Source of the DNA: Chitinophagales bacterium
GTDB taxonomy: Bacteria > Bacteroidota > Bacteroidia > Chitinophagales > JADIYW01
DNA: 64,000 bases
Assembly: GCA_023957235.1 (NCBI GenBank)
Contig: JAMLHI010000002.1
Span: 201,836 to 265,835, forward strand
Direction: 5' to 3'
Shown here: positions 44,712-52,721 of the stretch, in pieces
How the letters are laid out: each line of letters starts with the position of its first letter
How positions within the stretch are numbered: the first letter of the stretch is position 1
The notes under the pieces: generated by a model
Told to the model about the DNA's origin: nothing
The model's database searches: none
Seen by the model: only the letters and a program-made list of their open reading frames with translations
Made by a program: the position numbers and the translations under genes

Positions 44712-45310
44712 AATTTTTCTCACGCTTGACGATATGGCAATGGATCATCACAGTAATAGTAATCGTTTGGATCGTAACCAAAGTCAAGCGGAGAATTGAT
44801 ACTCACAATGTTAAAGACAGCAGTATGAATCAAAATATGAAGGCTTTTTTATGGATGATAAGATTTGCAGAAGGTACAGCTACCGCAAATGGATATCGAA
44901 TTACTTATGCTTATGAGAAAGTGTTGAATGACTTGTCAGATCATCCATATATCACTGGTGAATGGAAAGGTAAGATACTTCCTGATGCATACTGCAAAGG
45001 TGCAGGACTAAAATCTGGTTGCAAAAGTACAGCCGCAGGAGCTTACCAAATCACAGTCAGTACATGGAGACCTTTGAAAAAAGCTCTTGGTTTGCCTGAT
45101 TTTTCACCACACAGTCAAGATTTGGCTGCTATAGAATTGATACGCCAAAAAGGAGCTATCAAAGATATTGAAAGTGGAAACCTTGAAAAAGCCATCTCTA
45201 AAGTCAGGCATATTTGGGCTAGTTTGCCTGGAAATACATCTGGACAACCTCAACAAAAACTTGCAGCTCTAAAAACAATTTATAAAACAGCAGGTGGCAA
45301 CATCGCATAA
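44708..45310 (+). CDS. membrane-anchored lambda-R-like lytic transglycosylase
   Basis: This protein of 200 residues has an N-terminal TM helix (about 10-26) and a soluble domain (about 42-200) closely following lambda endolysin R: MIRFAEGTATANGYRITY (catalytic Glu at 55, in lambda WSEGTDN), LSDHPYI (lambda YSDHPR), SGCKSTAAGAYQITVSTW (lambda LKSTGAGRYQLLSRWW), LGLPDFSPHSQDLAAIELIRQKGA (lambda LGLKDFSPKSQD) and IWASLPG. It would cleave peptidoglycan glycan strands to form anhydromuramic ends. The TM anchor is not present in lambda R and recalls the virion transglycosylase of PRD1 (P7), suggesting a role in DNA entry or lysis. Confidence 0.92.
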   Translation: MKFFSRLTIWQWIITVIVIVWIVTKVKRRIDTHNVKDSSMNQNMKAFLWMIRFAEGTATANGYRITYAYEKVLNDLSDHPYITGEWKGKILPDAYCKGAGLKSGCKSTAAGAYQITVSTWRPLKKALGLPDFSPHSQDLAAIELIRQKGAIKDIESGNLEKAISKVRHIWASLPGNTSGQPQQKLAALKTIYKTAGGNIA

Positions 45311-45321
45311 AAACAATCATT

Positions 45322-45489
45322 ATGGCAAAGAAAACAACAAAAAAACCGACCGTAAAACAGGTAAGAGCAAGAAAAGCATTTGCAAACAAAGCAAAGGCAG
45401 CAGGCAAACTTGTAAAATCTGGTCAAGCATATTGTATGCGTGATGCTTGGAAAAAACTTAATGGCAAACAATTAAAACTTAAAATCTAA
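45322..45489 (+). CDS. small very basic virion-operon protein
   Basis: This protein of 55 residues, MAKKTTKKPTVKQVRARKAF onward, has about 20 Lys/Arg and almost no acidic residues. Such small basic proteins in virion operons are often DNA-condensing or vertex-lining, but its fold is not recognised. Its stop overlaps the next start (TAATG), so it is translationally coupled. Confidence 0.75.
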   Translation: MAKKTTKKPTVKQVRARKAFANKAKAAGKLVKSGQAYCMRDAWKKLNGKQLKLKI

Positions 45490-45731
45490 TGAACTTCTTA
45501 CTTAATCATCTCGACAAAATAGATCAGTATATAGCTATCATAGTAATACTCATTACACTGGCAGAGGCTATCGCTAATCTCACTCCTTCAGAAAAGGACA
45601 ACAGTATTATACTCAAAATAAAACAGTGGTTTGATGTCATTATACCTAATCGGGCTAAAACTGATGATCCTACCAGTAAAGGACGACATGAATTTTTCAG
45701 TCGCATTATTAAGAAACTCAAAAAGAAATAG
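45489..45731 (+). CDS. small membrane protein of the virion operon
   Basis: This protein of 80 residues has a hydrophobic segment at about 12-32 (YIAIIVILITLAEAIANL) and an amphipathic basic C-terminal half ending FFSRIIKKLKKK. It could be a holin-like or virion-membrane protein. The overlap with the upstream gene and a 2-bp gap to the next gene support it being real. Confidence 0.7.
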   Translation: MNFLLNHLDKIDQYIAIIVILITLAEAIANLTPSEKDNSIILKIKQWFDVIIPNRAKTDDPTSKGRHEFFSRIIKKLKKK

Positions 45732-45733
45732 CT

Positions 45734-46456
45734 ATGCCAGCAAGAATACCTGGTGCAGTCAATCCGTCTATCATATCAGACTTTGACAGCAACGCCGAAA
45801 AAAGCCGCTATAATTCTACTACTGATGACCTCTTAGATAGAATCCGTACAGGCGTTGAAAACATCGCAGTAGGTGATATCACCAATAATATCTCTGTAGC
45901 AGATCAATCTTTCTTTCTGTTAGATAGATGGGTGTATTTTGATGTAGGTGAGAATGATGTTAGAGCTGAAAGAGTTATTGTAGTATATGATAAGAATTAT
46001 AATGTTGTTGGGTGTTCATCTCTAGAAGGTGTTTTTTTTCTATTAAATGATTTACCGACAATTTTATATATAAAAGAAAAACCGTCTTTGCTTTCCTTTA
46101 TTTGCAGATTAGATGGTAGTGAAGCTATCACATTAAATTGGGATAATCAAGCGGGATTTTCTACAAATATCTTCCAAAAAATAACCATTAGTGATATTGA
46201 GCAAAGAAATCTTTTTTCTCTTGAATTAGTTGTGTTGCCAGATAGTATTATTAATGATGATGACAGCGAAAACTATTATGAAGTCAAGATAAATGGTAAT
46301 GCATTCAGATATTCATTGTCTGGTTATGGAATACCTATCATCAATCATTATCATTTGGATATCTCTGAAAATATGAATGGCATAGAAATCACTTGTGGAG
46401 TGGGTATCAAACTTGAATTGAGAATCAATTTTACTAACCCAAAATTAGATGAATAA
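45734..46456 (+). CDS. unknown virion-operon protein, possible spike base
   Basis: This protein of 240 residues has no TM or signal. The first ~50 residues are polar (RIPGAVNPSIISDFDSNAEK), and the rest is rich in beta-strand patterns (RVIVVYDKNYNVVGCSSLEG, ISENMNGIEITCGVGIKLEL). It overlaps the following spike-like gene by 8 bp and precedes it, so it may be the base or chaperone of that protein. No family is recognised. Confidence 0.65.
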   Translation: MPARIPGAVNPSIISDFDSNAEKSRYNSTTDDLLDRIRTGVENIAVGDITNNISVADQSFFLLDRWVYFDVGENDVRAERVIVVYDKNYNVVGCSSLEGVFFLLNDLPTILYIKEKPSLLSFICRLDGSEAITLNWDNQAGFSTNIFQKITISDIEQRNLFSLELVVLPDSIINDDDSENYYEVKINGNAFRYSLSGYGIPIINHYHLDISENMNGIEITCGVGIKLELRINFTNPKLDE

Positions 46457-48326
46457 CATGAAGCATATACTTATCACAATTATTGCAGCACTACTATTTT
46501 TTGATGTGCAAGCTCAAGGCTATGGCACTGGATCAGTGGACTGGACGACAAGTGGCAATCGTGTACTGGAGCGCAATTTCTTAGGCACGATTAATCATTC
46601 ACCTCTTAATTTTAAAACGAGCGGTCAATCAGCAGGAAAATTTTCAGAAAGTGGAAATTTTTATCTTTATAAAGTCGCTCAAAAATCTACCGACACAATC
46701 TTAGGTATTATGCCAGATGGTGAAGTCATAAAAAAAATAATAGCTACCTCTGGAGATTGCAATGAACAGTGTCTGTCTTGTGATACCTCTGTCAGCTCTT
46801 ACTCGGTATCGCTTGGTGATTCTTCAGCATATTTGAGCCTCTCTCCTATCTGTCAATATGAAGAACTGCATATACAATGGGGAGATTCATACTTCACAGG
46901 ACCAGACCTTAACCTTTTGATAGGTGTATATGAACATAGCGCATTTACTTATACTGTTCAGGCTGGATTTACGTTTCATCGTTATGATTCTATTGTGTGG
47001 TCAGATGTATTGACTGCTATCAATCATTATAATGATATGAGAGGTGAGAATGTAATACAAGATAGTATTTTGACAAGTATGATATACCATGAAGGACTTA
47101 ATATCTATGCAGATACAGCCACTCGAACTATCATCATTCAGAAAGATTCGTCATTATGTGGGGGCTTGGTGGCATTGTTTCAGGGAGAGGGAATAAGTCA
47201 ACATCACACGCTCGATTCCATCTCTACATCTTCGCCTCATGCAGAGGTGCATTACTTTGGCAATGACATTTTTAGCACCTATTATATCAATGGACACTAT
47301 TCTTTATGGGTCTCTCAAGATAGCTCTCTATATATAGACAAGACATCAGAGGTGGTAGATAATCAATGGTATAGTAGTGATACCTCCTATAAGTACTATC
47401 TCATCACTACTTATGACAGCATCTACAACAAGATAGACACTGTCAAAGCTGGAACTATACCCACTATCCACCGTTCATCCTCTATCAACAATCTGCCATC
47501 AACGACTACTATCAACCTTGGACTATCAGATCTGGTAGCAAGAGATAGTGTAGGTTCTGTTACTTATGGAGCTATTACCTTTGATATAAAAATCTGGAAT
47601 AAAACATTTCGCTATCCAGTAATGAGCCGCAGGAGATCACCAGATGGGCATTATACTTATCTCAACTATACAGAGATCAAGCAGTCTATTGTCAGTGAGC
47701 TGGGAGGAGGTGATACTTACTATGGTATCAGATTTACTTTTGATGATAGTCTGGGACTTATCAATATGACCAGAGTTACAGATTGTAATCTGTATCAATA
47801 TGAGTTAGAAATTAAATTTTCTATCTCTAGTGATAGTATAGAGAACTTATATCAAAACCGCCCTATCACTTGCTCTAATAATAGAGACAATAACATCTCT
47901 CGTGATACAATGAATACATCTAGCTATTCTAAAAACAACTTCAATGAAAATGGTGTCTGTCCTCTCCAAACGATTCTTAAAGTGAGGAGAAATAATACCT
48001 GGATAGATGTTACAGATTCTATCATTGATGGTCAATATATTAGTTCTATTCCTTTTGACACTTGGGCTATCTATCAAGAGGTTTTAGATTCCAATTCAAA
48101 TGTCATAAATGAACTGCTCTTATCTGGAGTGCCATCAGTGGATGAATCATCACAATCTGTATCTATCTGCTCGCTTATCCAGCAGTTGAGTAATAGACTA
48201 GATACCCTAGAAAACACAGACACGCCATATCCAGCTATTGCCAATCCGACCAATGACAGCGAAGATAGACAAGCTATCATATCCATATTGGGAGTGTTGC
48301 GCAATCTTAACCTCATCGAACCATGA
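46449..48326 (+). CDS. spike/receptor-binding-like secreted protein
   Basis: This is the longest protein of the element, 625 residues. It starts with a signal peptide-like segment (about 1-22; KHILITIIAALLFFDVQAQG) and continues with SGNRVLERNFLGTINHSPLN, a pattern common in Bacteroidota phage and surface fibre proteins. The body is beta-rich with many Ser/Thr/Tyr repeats. The C-terminus DTLENTDTPYPAIANPTNDS and RQAIISILGVLRNLNLI is a helix often found at the end of fibre or tail proteins as a trimerisation/attachment piece. It is probably the receptor-recognising protein. A cleavable Sec signal on it is unusual for a virus. Confidence 0.65.
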   Translation: MNNMKHILITIIAALLFFDVQAQGYGTGSVDWTTSGNRVLERNFLGTINHSPLNFKTSGQSAGKFSESGNFYLYKVAQKSTDTILGIMPDGEVIKKIIATSGDCNEQCLSCDTSVSSYSVSLGDSSAYLSLSPICQYEELHIQWGDSYFTGPDLNLLIGVYEHSAFTYTVQAGFTFHRYDSIVWSDVLTAINHYNDMRGENVIQDSILTSMIYHEGLNIYADTATRTIIIQKDSSLCGGLVALFQGEGISQHHTLDSISTSSPHAEVHYFGNDIFSTYYINGHYSLWVSQDSSLYIDKTSEVVDNQWYSSDTSYKYYLITTYDSIYNKIDTVKAGTIPTIHRSSSINNLPSTTTINLGLSDLVARDSVGSVTYGAITFDIKIWNKTFRYPVMSRRRSPDGHYTYLNYTEIKQSIVSELGGGDTYYGIRFTFDDSLGLINMTRVTDCNLYQYELEIKFSISSDSIENLYQNRPITCSNNRDNNISRDTMNTSSYSKNNFNENGVCPLQTILKVRRNNTWIDVTDSIIDGQYISSIPFDTWAIYQEVLDSNSNVINELLLSGVPSVDESSQSVSICSLIQQLSNRLDTLENTDTPYPAIANPTNDSEDRQAIISILGVLRNLNLIEP

Positions 48327-48520
48327 AAGAACGAGATTTGGATATGGACGATTTAAAGGGGGCAACAGCAGGATTAGCTACTGTAATATCATGGACATTT
48401 GCACATAGTGCCGAGATTGGTTTTATTGTTGCTACAGGTGTATCAATTCTTACTGGTGTATATCTTGTTCAGGGAATTATTTTAAGAAATCGCAAATTAA
48501 AAAATGGAGGTAACTCATGA
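48323..48520 (+). CDS. holin-like small membrane protein
   Basis: This protein of 65 residues has two hydrophobic helices (about 16-30 and 34-53) separated by a short turn and ends with a basic tail, the design of a class II holin. It overlaps the spike gene by 4 bp and is followed by another small TM peptide, which is the usual place for a lysis cassette at the end of a late operon. Confidence 0.6.
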   Translation: MKERDLDMDDLKGATAGLATVISWTFAHSAEIGFIVATGVSILTGVYLVQGIILRNRKLKNGGNS

Positions 48521-48609
48521 AATGGAAACATGTATTGATGATAGCAGTTGTCGCTATGATAATTTTAGCTTTTCATAAAGAGAAAAAGAAAATAGACAAA
48601 GAAGTCTAA
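48517..48609 (+). CDS. 30-residue single-TM peptide at end of the virion operon
   Basis: MKWKHVLMIAVVAMIILAFH and a Lys-rich tail form one N-terminal TM helix. The ATG overlaps the preceding stop (ATGA), which supports translation. It could be a lysis regulator, a spanin-like partner or a virion membrane peptide. Confidence 0.6.
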   Translation: MKWKHVLMIAVVAMIILAFHKEKKKIDKEV

Positions 48610-48625
48610 GCATAAGTCACCGACT

Positions 48626-48657
48626 AAAAAGGCTATCCAAATGGATAGCCTTTTTTT
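48626..48657. terminator. bidirectional terminator closing the virion operon and the Fic gene
   Basis: A perfect 13-bp stem (48626-48638 with 48643-48655), four-base loop, with A run on the left and T run on the right. Confidence 0.9.
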
Positions 48658-48690
48658 ATGGAGTTTATTATATGTTATTGATAAACATAT

Positions 48691-49470
48691 TTATTTTAAC
48701 CTTAGTGCCATTGGTAACATTAATAAAAAAGGAATAGAATAATCATAGTTTATATTGTTATAACTGTCACCTATATGTACGTTTTTATAGTATGACGTTT
48801 TACGTTTTTGATAAAGTCTTTCAGATTGTATAAACCATGCATTCGCCCCTAATTTTTCAGATAAAAACCATTTCTCAAGTAATCTTGAACATCGACCATT
48901 TCCATCTGCTAAAGGGTGGATTTGCACAAAAATCAAATGTAACATTGATGCATAATAAAAGACTTGATTAATTGTCAAATCTCTATTGACCAATATTCCT
49001 ATATCATCAAACAATCTTTCAACTTCTGTTTTGACTATTTCTTTACCGGCTCCAGTGAAAATTTTCTTTCCAGATGAAAACACATATACATCTTTATCTC
49101 TGAACGATCCTCTGTATTTTTTATCTTCAATTATTGTTTCGGATAAAATTTCATGACACTTTAAAAAGTTTTTCAAGTTTAATTCATGCTCTTTTGCAAA
49201 AGAATAAGCTTTTTTTAAGTCTTCTATTTCTTTAAATGATTTTCCTGTGTTATTCATTCCTGAGTAGCTATATCTCAAATAACTATCAAAATCTATGACA
49301 TTTCCTTCTATCATAGAAGAATATACAGCTGAGTTTGAGAAATAAAAATTAAAATTCTCTGAATTCCTACCTATTGCTTTTAACTTATTAAAGTGTTTTA
49401 TCAATGTAATAGGTTGTTTGCTATTATACTTTTCAAAATATTTTGAGCTTACGAAGCTTAATCTTTTCAT
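48691..49470 (-). CDS. Fic-domain protein with N-terminal autoinhibitory motif
   Basis: This protein of 259 residues has the Fic active site HPLADGNGRCSR at 185-196 (HPxx[DE]GNGR), so it should transfer AMP or a related group to a target. An [S/T]xxxE[G/N] inhibitory helix appears as SSMIEGN at 51-57, classifying it as a self-inhibited (class II) Fic. The rest matches stand-alone Fic/DOC proteins. It lies alone between two early blocks and could act in host takeover, defence or toxin-antitoxin control. Confidence 0.92.
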   Translation of the reverse strand: MKRLSFVSSKYFEKYNSKQPITLIKHFNKLKAIGRNSENFNFYFSNSAVYSSMIEGNVIDFDSYLRYSYSGMNNTGKSFKEIEDLKKAYSFAKEHELNLKNFLKCHEILSETIIEDKKYRGSFRDKDVYVFSSGKKIFTGAGKEIVKTEVERLFDDIGILVNRDLTINQVFYYASMLHLIFVQIHPLADGNGRCSRLLEKWFLSEKLGANAWFIQSERLYQKRKTSYYKNVHIGDSYNNINYDYSIPFLLMLPMALRLK

Positions 49471-49535
49471 AGTCTATTGAATTTTGCAACCATAAACAAA
49501 TCTAATTTAAAACTTTATTTAATGCCACTTTTTAT

Positions 49536-51149
49536 TTATTTATTGCCTTTCAAATATTCTTCAGTGAAATAATACTTGAATACTCTTTTAGATGTGCCAT
49601 TTTGTCGAGAAACAGTATCAAACTTATCAATATTATCACTTGTACATCTCACAAAGAAAGGATGCGCCATAGTATAAGCTCTTAGCCATCTATTCCATGA
49701 TTTAAGGCGATTGAGAAGCCAGTTGTGCTCAGGATAAACTGCTACAAAATCAGCCAACAAATCCGACTTAACAAATTCGCAATCATGATACAAAGCTCCA
49801 GATGCAAGTTTTGCATCCATATAGTCTATAAAATCTTGATCTGATTCTTCTATAGCCTTGAGTGCATATAGGTTAATATTTTCTGGTGTACGCAATCCGA
49901 GCTTGAAATAATTTTGGACGCAGAACAACATACAATTGTCATATTGCGACCAGTCTGAATCATCCCAATCAGAGGAGAAAAACCACTTTTTGAACTCATC
50001 ATAAGGGCTATTGTTTTCATCATAATGTCCTGATAGTTGTATTTCCAAAAATCTATCTCTAGTGCTACCACTGTCAGTGTTAAAAGTATGGTTTGCGCTG
50101 ATCATTAGCTTGGTTGACACATGAAAGGGAGATTGGTACAACTTTCTCACTTTGATACCTTCTAGCACGTCATTATATATAGAGGTTAGATTGAATTTAT
50201 ACTCGCCAAATTTTTCAACATCATTGAGATGAATTAAAGCAGTATTGATTTCCGCTTCTTGGTATTTAGTAGCTTTTTTGCTCTCAAAGTTTTTGCCATC
50301 AATCTCACAATAGACTTTATCGATCTTCATATTAGCATTGAGCATATATCCGATACCTTTACCCAGTAATGTCTTGCCTCCTCGTCCTTTAGGATCATTG
50401 GCATTGCCTCGACTGTCCATCCAGATGATAGCTTTTAATTTCCTTTCGTAATATTTGTGTAGTAAATAACCTATGACAGTGGAAAAATCATTAAACCTAG
50501 ATGTATCATTGCCCTTAGATATATTGGCTAGAAAATTGTACCAATTGCCACTCTGCCAGTCTCTCTTAAAGAGATGATTGTAATTTCGTGGCAAAATATT
50601 GTTCTTGAAAACGATCAGATTAGAATCTTTATAAGGTATCAATTTAATGTCATCTTTAGACACTTCTACAATTCCATTTTGATAAGGAAAATAGGCTTTG
50701 TTTTGAGTATGCTCTAAAAATTTTACTTCACTCTTTGGTTGCAATCTTTTGATAATGCTATCTTTAAGAAGGTTTTCTTTGGAGTTGAGAAATTTATTTT
50801 CTAACAATTCCTTTGTGATATCTTTGATACCTTCATCTGGAAACTGCCGAATATATTCCAAATCAAAATAACTTCTCATCTGTTCATCTGTCCATATTTC
50901 CACTGAACCATTTTCCAATCTTAACAGATAAATATTTCCTGATATTTTAAAGTTGAAAAAGCCACTATCTTCCAACTTTGCACGAAGTTTAGAACTGTTG
51001 ATTTTACAATCGTGGACAATGATCTCTTTTGTGATTTCAATGCTGCCATCGCTTGGATTTTCTGTTTTTTTGTCAATTTCTTTTTTGATAGGTTCAAGCC
51101 AGGAATACTTATCCAATAACTTTTCTGTAGGTGTCTTAAAAGAAGTCAT
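49536..51149 (-). CDS. SF3-type replicative helicase
   Basis: This protein of 537 residues has the P-loop DPKGRGGKTLLGKGIGYML (GRGGKT at 255-260), then a Walker B-like LIHLNDVEKFG (about 296-306), a sensor LMISANHTFN and RDRFLEIQLSGHY, the order of D5/SF3 or viral AAA helicases. The N-terminal ~200 residues lack a primase signature. It should unwind provirus DNA at the origin. It overlaps the following small gene by 14 bp. The origin may be the heptamer array at 40279-40478. Confidence 0.8.
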   Translation of the reverse strand: MTSFKTPTEKLLDKYSWLEPIKKEIDKKTENPSDGSIEITKEIIVHDCKINSSKLRAKLEDSGFFNFKISGNIYLLRLENGSVEIWTDEQMRSYFDLEYIRQFPDEGIKDITKELLENKFLNSKENLLKDSIIKRLQPKSEVKFLEHTQNKAYFPYQNGIVEVSKDDIKLIPYKDSNLIVFKNNILPRNYNHLFKRDWQSGNWYNFLANISKGNDTSRFNDFSTVIGYLLHKYYERKLKAIIWMDSRGNANDPKGRGGKTLLGKGIGYMLNANMKIDKVYCEIDGKNFESKKATKYQEAEINTALIHLNDVEKFGEYKFNLTSIYNDVLEGIKVRKLYQSPFHVSTKLMISANHTFNTDSGSTRDRFLEIQLSGHYDENNSPYDEFKKWFFSSDWDDSDWSQYDNCMLFCVQNYFKLGLRTPENINLYALKAIEESDQDFIDYMDAKLASGALYHDCEFVKSDLLADFVAVYPEHNWLLNRLKSWNRWLRAYTMAHPFFVRCTSDNIDKFDTVSRQNGTSKRVFKYYFTEEYLKGNK

Positions 51150-51519
51150 TTTCTCGCTGATAGTTTAAAAGTGATAAATCATATCCATAGCCTCGTGATA
51201 ATACCAGAGACATTTTTCTACATTCAGACTTCAAATGACTGATTTCCTTGGTCAATTTTGGAATCTGACTTTGAGAGTTCATTTCTTTCAGTCTATTCAT
51301 CAATAGCTGGAGCATAGTTTCGGAGACTTGTATATAGTCCAACATACGAGCAATAGCTGCCTCTCGCACCTCTATATATATTTTCTGTCCACTTGATAGT
51401 GTCTGGTGCTTGGATTTATAGCTGTCTATGTCTTCAACCATTCTATCAATCACGCTGGACAAAGCATTGATTGATGATTCATACTTGTTCTGAAGGATGA
51501 CTAGTTCGTAGTGTTCCAT
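51136..51519 (-). CDS. coiled-coil provirus protein, unknown
   Basis: This protein of 127 residues is almost entirely alpha-helical and coiled coil (LQNKYESSINALSSVIDRMV and SETMLQLLMNRLKEM). It is encoded just upstream of the helicase, with overlapping ends, so it could be a helicase loader or replication accessory. No conserved motif supports this. Confidence 0.6.
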   Translation of the reverse strand: MEHYELVILQNKYESSINALSSVIDRMVEDIDSYKSKHQTLSSGQKIYIEVREAAIARMLDYIQVSETMLQLLMNRLKEMNSQSQIPKLTKEISHLKSECRKMSLVLSRGYGYDLSLLNYQRENDFF

Positions 51520-51529
51520 AGATGTACAT

Positions 51530-51973
51530 TTATCTCAACTTGGAAGAATGTTGCGCTCTCTCCTTATTGCGATTGATCACCTTATATATCAATATTAAAA
51601 CCGAAAAAACAAAAGGAATCAATAGCATAATCAACCAGTCAGGAAACTTATCTTTCTCTCTGGCAGGAGCTGTAATAGTTACTCCAGGCAGTGTAATACT
51701 ATCTTCTTCAAGTATGACATAAGGAGACATATTGATATATTGCGCATCGGTCAACAAAGTACGATAACCCATGTATTGAATCACGACATCGTCATATACA
51801 AGGCTATCTGGTATATCTAGCTGAAAATTGCCATTGCCATCAGTAGTAGTACCCAGTCCATTGAGAACTTTAAGTCCCTCGGCATTAGGATCGGCAATAA
51901 ATATCTGCACTCCCACAAGTGGTTCTAAAAGCCCTTTGTTGTTTTTTTCTACAATTTTAGATTTAATTTTCAT
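51530..51973 (-). CDS. tail-anchored carboxypeptidase-regulatory-like domain protein
   Basis: This protein of 147 residues has a beta-sandwich of the CarboxypepD_reg-like type (about 1-100): GVQIFIADPNAEG, GTTTDGNGNFQLDIPDSLVY and VIQYMGYRTLL, the same pattern as the N-terminal extension of Bacteroidota TonB-dependent receptors. There is no signal peptide. A single TM helix lies at about 112-130 (WLIMLLIPFVFSVLILIYKV), followed by a basic tail. This is an unusual architecture for such a domain. Confidence 0.75.
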   Translation of the reverse strand: MKIKSKIVEKNNKGLLEPLVGVQIFIADPNAEGLKVLNGLGTTTDGNGNFQLDIPDSLVYDDVVIQYMGYRTLLTDAQYINMSPYVILEEDSITLPGVTITAPAREKDKFPDWLIMLLIPFVFSVLILIYKVINRNKERAQHSSKLR

Positions 51974-52008
51974 GATTTAAAGATTTATATTGTTTATAAT
52001 TTTAATTT

Positions 52009-52104
52009 TTAACGGCGATTTTGCGATATTAAAACAGTCGCAAAGTCGCACGTTAGCGGTCAGTGCTAACCGAACGCTTTGGGTTAGAATAAAGCGTTTC
52101 GTCT
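52009..52104. repeat. run of three hairpins, attC-like structured repeat
   Basis: Three adjacent inverted repeats: an 11-of-12 match GCGATTTTGCGA (52016-52027) with TCGCAAAGTCGC; GTTAGC with GCTAAC around 52045-52065; and AACGCTTT with AAAGCGTT around 52073-52099. TAAC near 52013 and GTTA near 52045 flank the first, as in integron attC sites. It covers the 3' end of the 118-residue gene. The surrounding DNA is richer in GC than the provirus average. Confidence 0.55.
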
Positions 52105-52409
52105 TCTATTTTTTCAAATATGCTTTCCATTTCACTTAAAGAATATTTTTTTATCTTTTTTGAATCAAAATATATAAGCATAGTATCATTTTCAAACTGT
52201 TCGCCAGTATCTCTAAACGCATACCACTTACGATTACGCCAAATTGTTTTCAACTTCAGCTGATAGGCTTCTTTTTGACGAACAACGACAGTTTCTAACC
52301 ACGCACCGAATGTTTTGTAAAACCTGTCTGATGACCATTGTAGTATATCATCTATAATTTCGTTTTCTAAAATTTGTTCTCTTGTCATTTCTTTTAAATT
52401 TACCAGCAC
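52053..52409 (-). CDS. hypothetical cassette-like protein
   Basis: This protein of 118 residues has no motif that I recognise. Its middle (WSSDRFYKTFGAWLETVVVRQKEAYQLK) is basic and aromatic. The last residues (YSNPKRSVSTDR) are encoded by the structured repeat, so the true end might be shaped by the repeat rather than selected. It is bracketed by structured repeats at 52009-52104 and 52395-52440, as in a gene cassette. Transcribed in the direction of the early block. Confidence 0.5.
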   Translation of the reverse strand: MLVNLKEMTREQILENEIIDDILQWSSDRFYKTFGAWLETVVVRQKEAYQLKLKTIWRNRKWYAFRDTGEQFENDTMLIYFDSKKIKKYSLSEMESIFEKIEDETLYSNPKRSVSTDR

Positions 52410-52440
52410 CGAATCGCCAACACTCGGCTCGTTATATGAT
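52395..52440. repeat. second structured repeat between two cassette-like genes
   Basis: This stretch contains AGCACCGA and TCGGCTCGTTATA, an imperfect inverted repeat (AGCaCCGA with TCGG-GCT, one unpaired base) ending in CGTTATA. The unpaired base and the GTTA end resemble attC features. It lies upstream of the 118-residue gene and downstream of the 85-residue gene. Confidence 0.4.
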
Positions 52441-52442
52441 AC

Positions 52443-52700
52443 CTATGGAAGAACAGAACCATAAAGACTTACTTCAATTCTCTTTTCAATCATTATTTTT
52501 AAAGTTGCATCTTTTTGAATTTTACCTGTTTTTGTTCTTTTAGGTAAAAAAAACATTCTTTGTTTTTGCAACAGAAGTAAATCATCTATTAATTTTAAAT
52601 CATTAAAAACGCTTTCTGCTGTTGGGTTTTCGGTATTTTCAATAATGCTTTTAATCATTATTTCTTTTTCAATTGGCTTTATTACTTTTAATTCATTCAT
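52443..52700 (-). CDS. hypothetical small basic protein
   Basis: This protein of 85 residues starts MNELKVIKPIEKEIMIKSII and has a helical N-terminal half with a Leu-rich stretch (LKLIDDLLLLQKQRMFFL) and a basic segment PKRTKTGKIQKDA. I recognise no family. It lies next to the structured repeat at 52395-52440 and could be part of an inserted cassette. Confidence 0.5.
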   Translation of the reverse strand: MNELKVIKPIEKEIMIKSIIENTENPTAESVFNDLKLIDDLLLLQKQRMFFLPKRTKTGKIQKDATLKIMIEKRIEVSLYGSVLP

Positions 52701-52721
52701 AATTTATTTTTAAATTGAATA

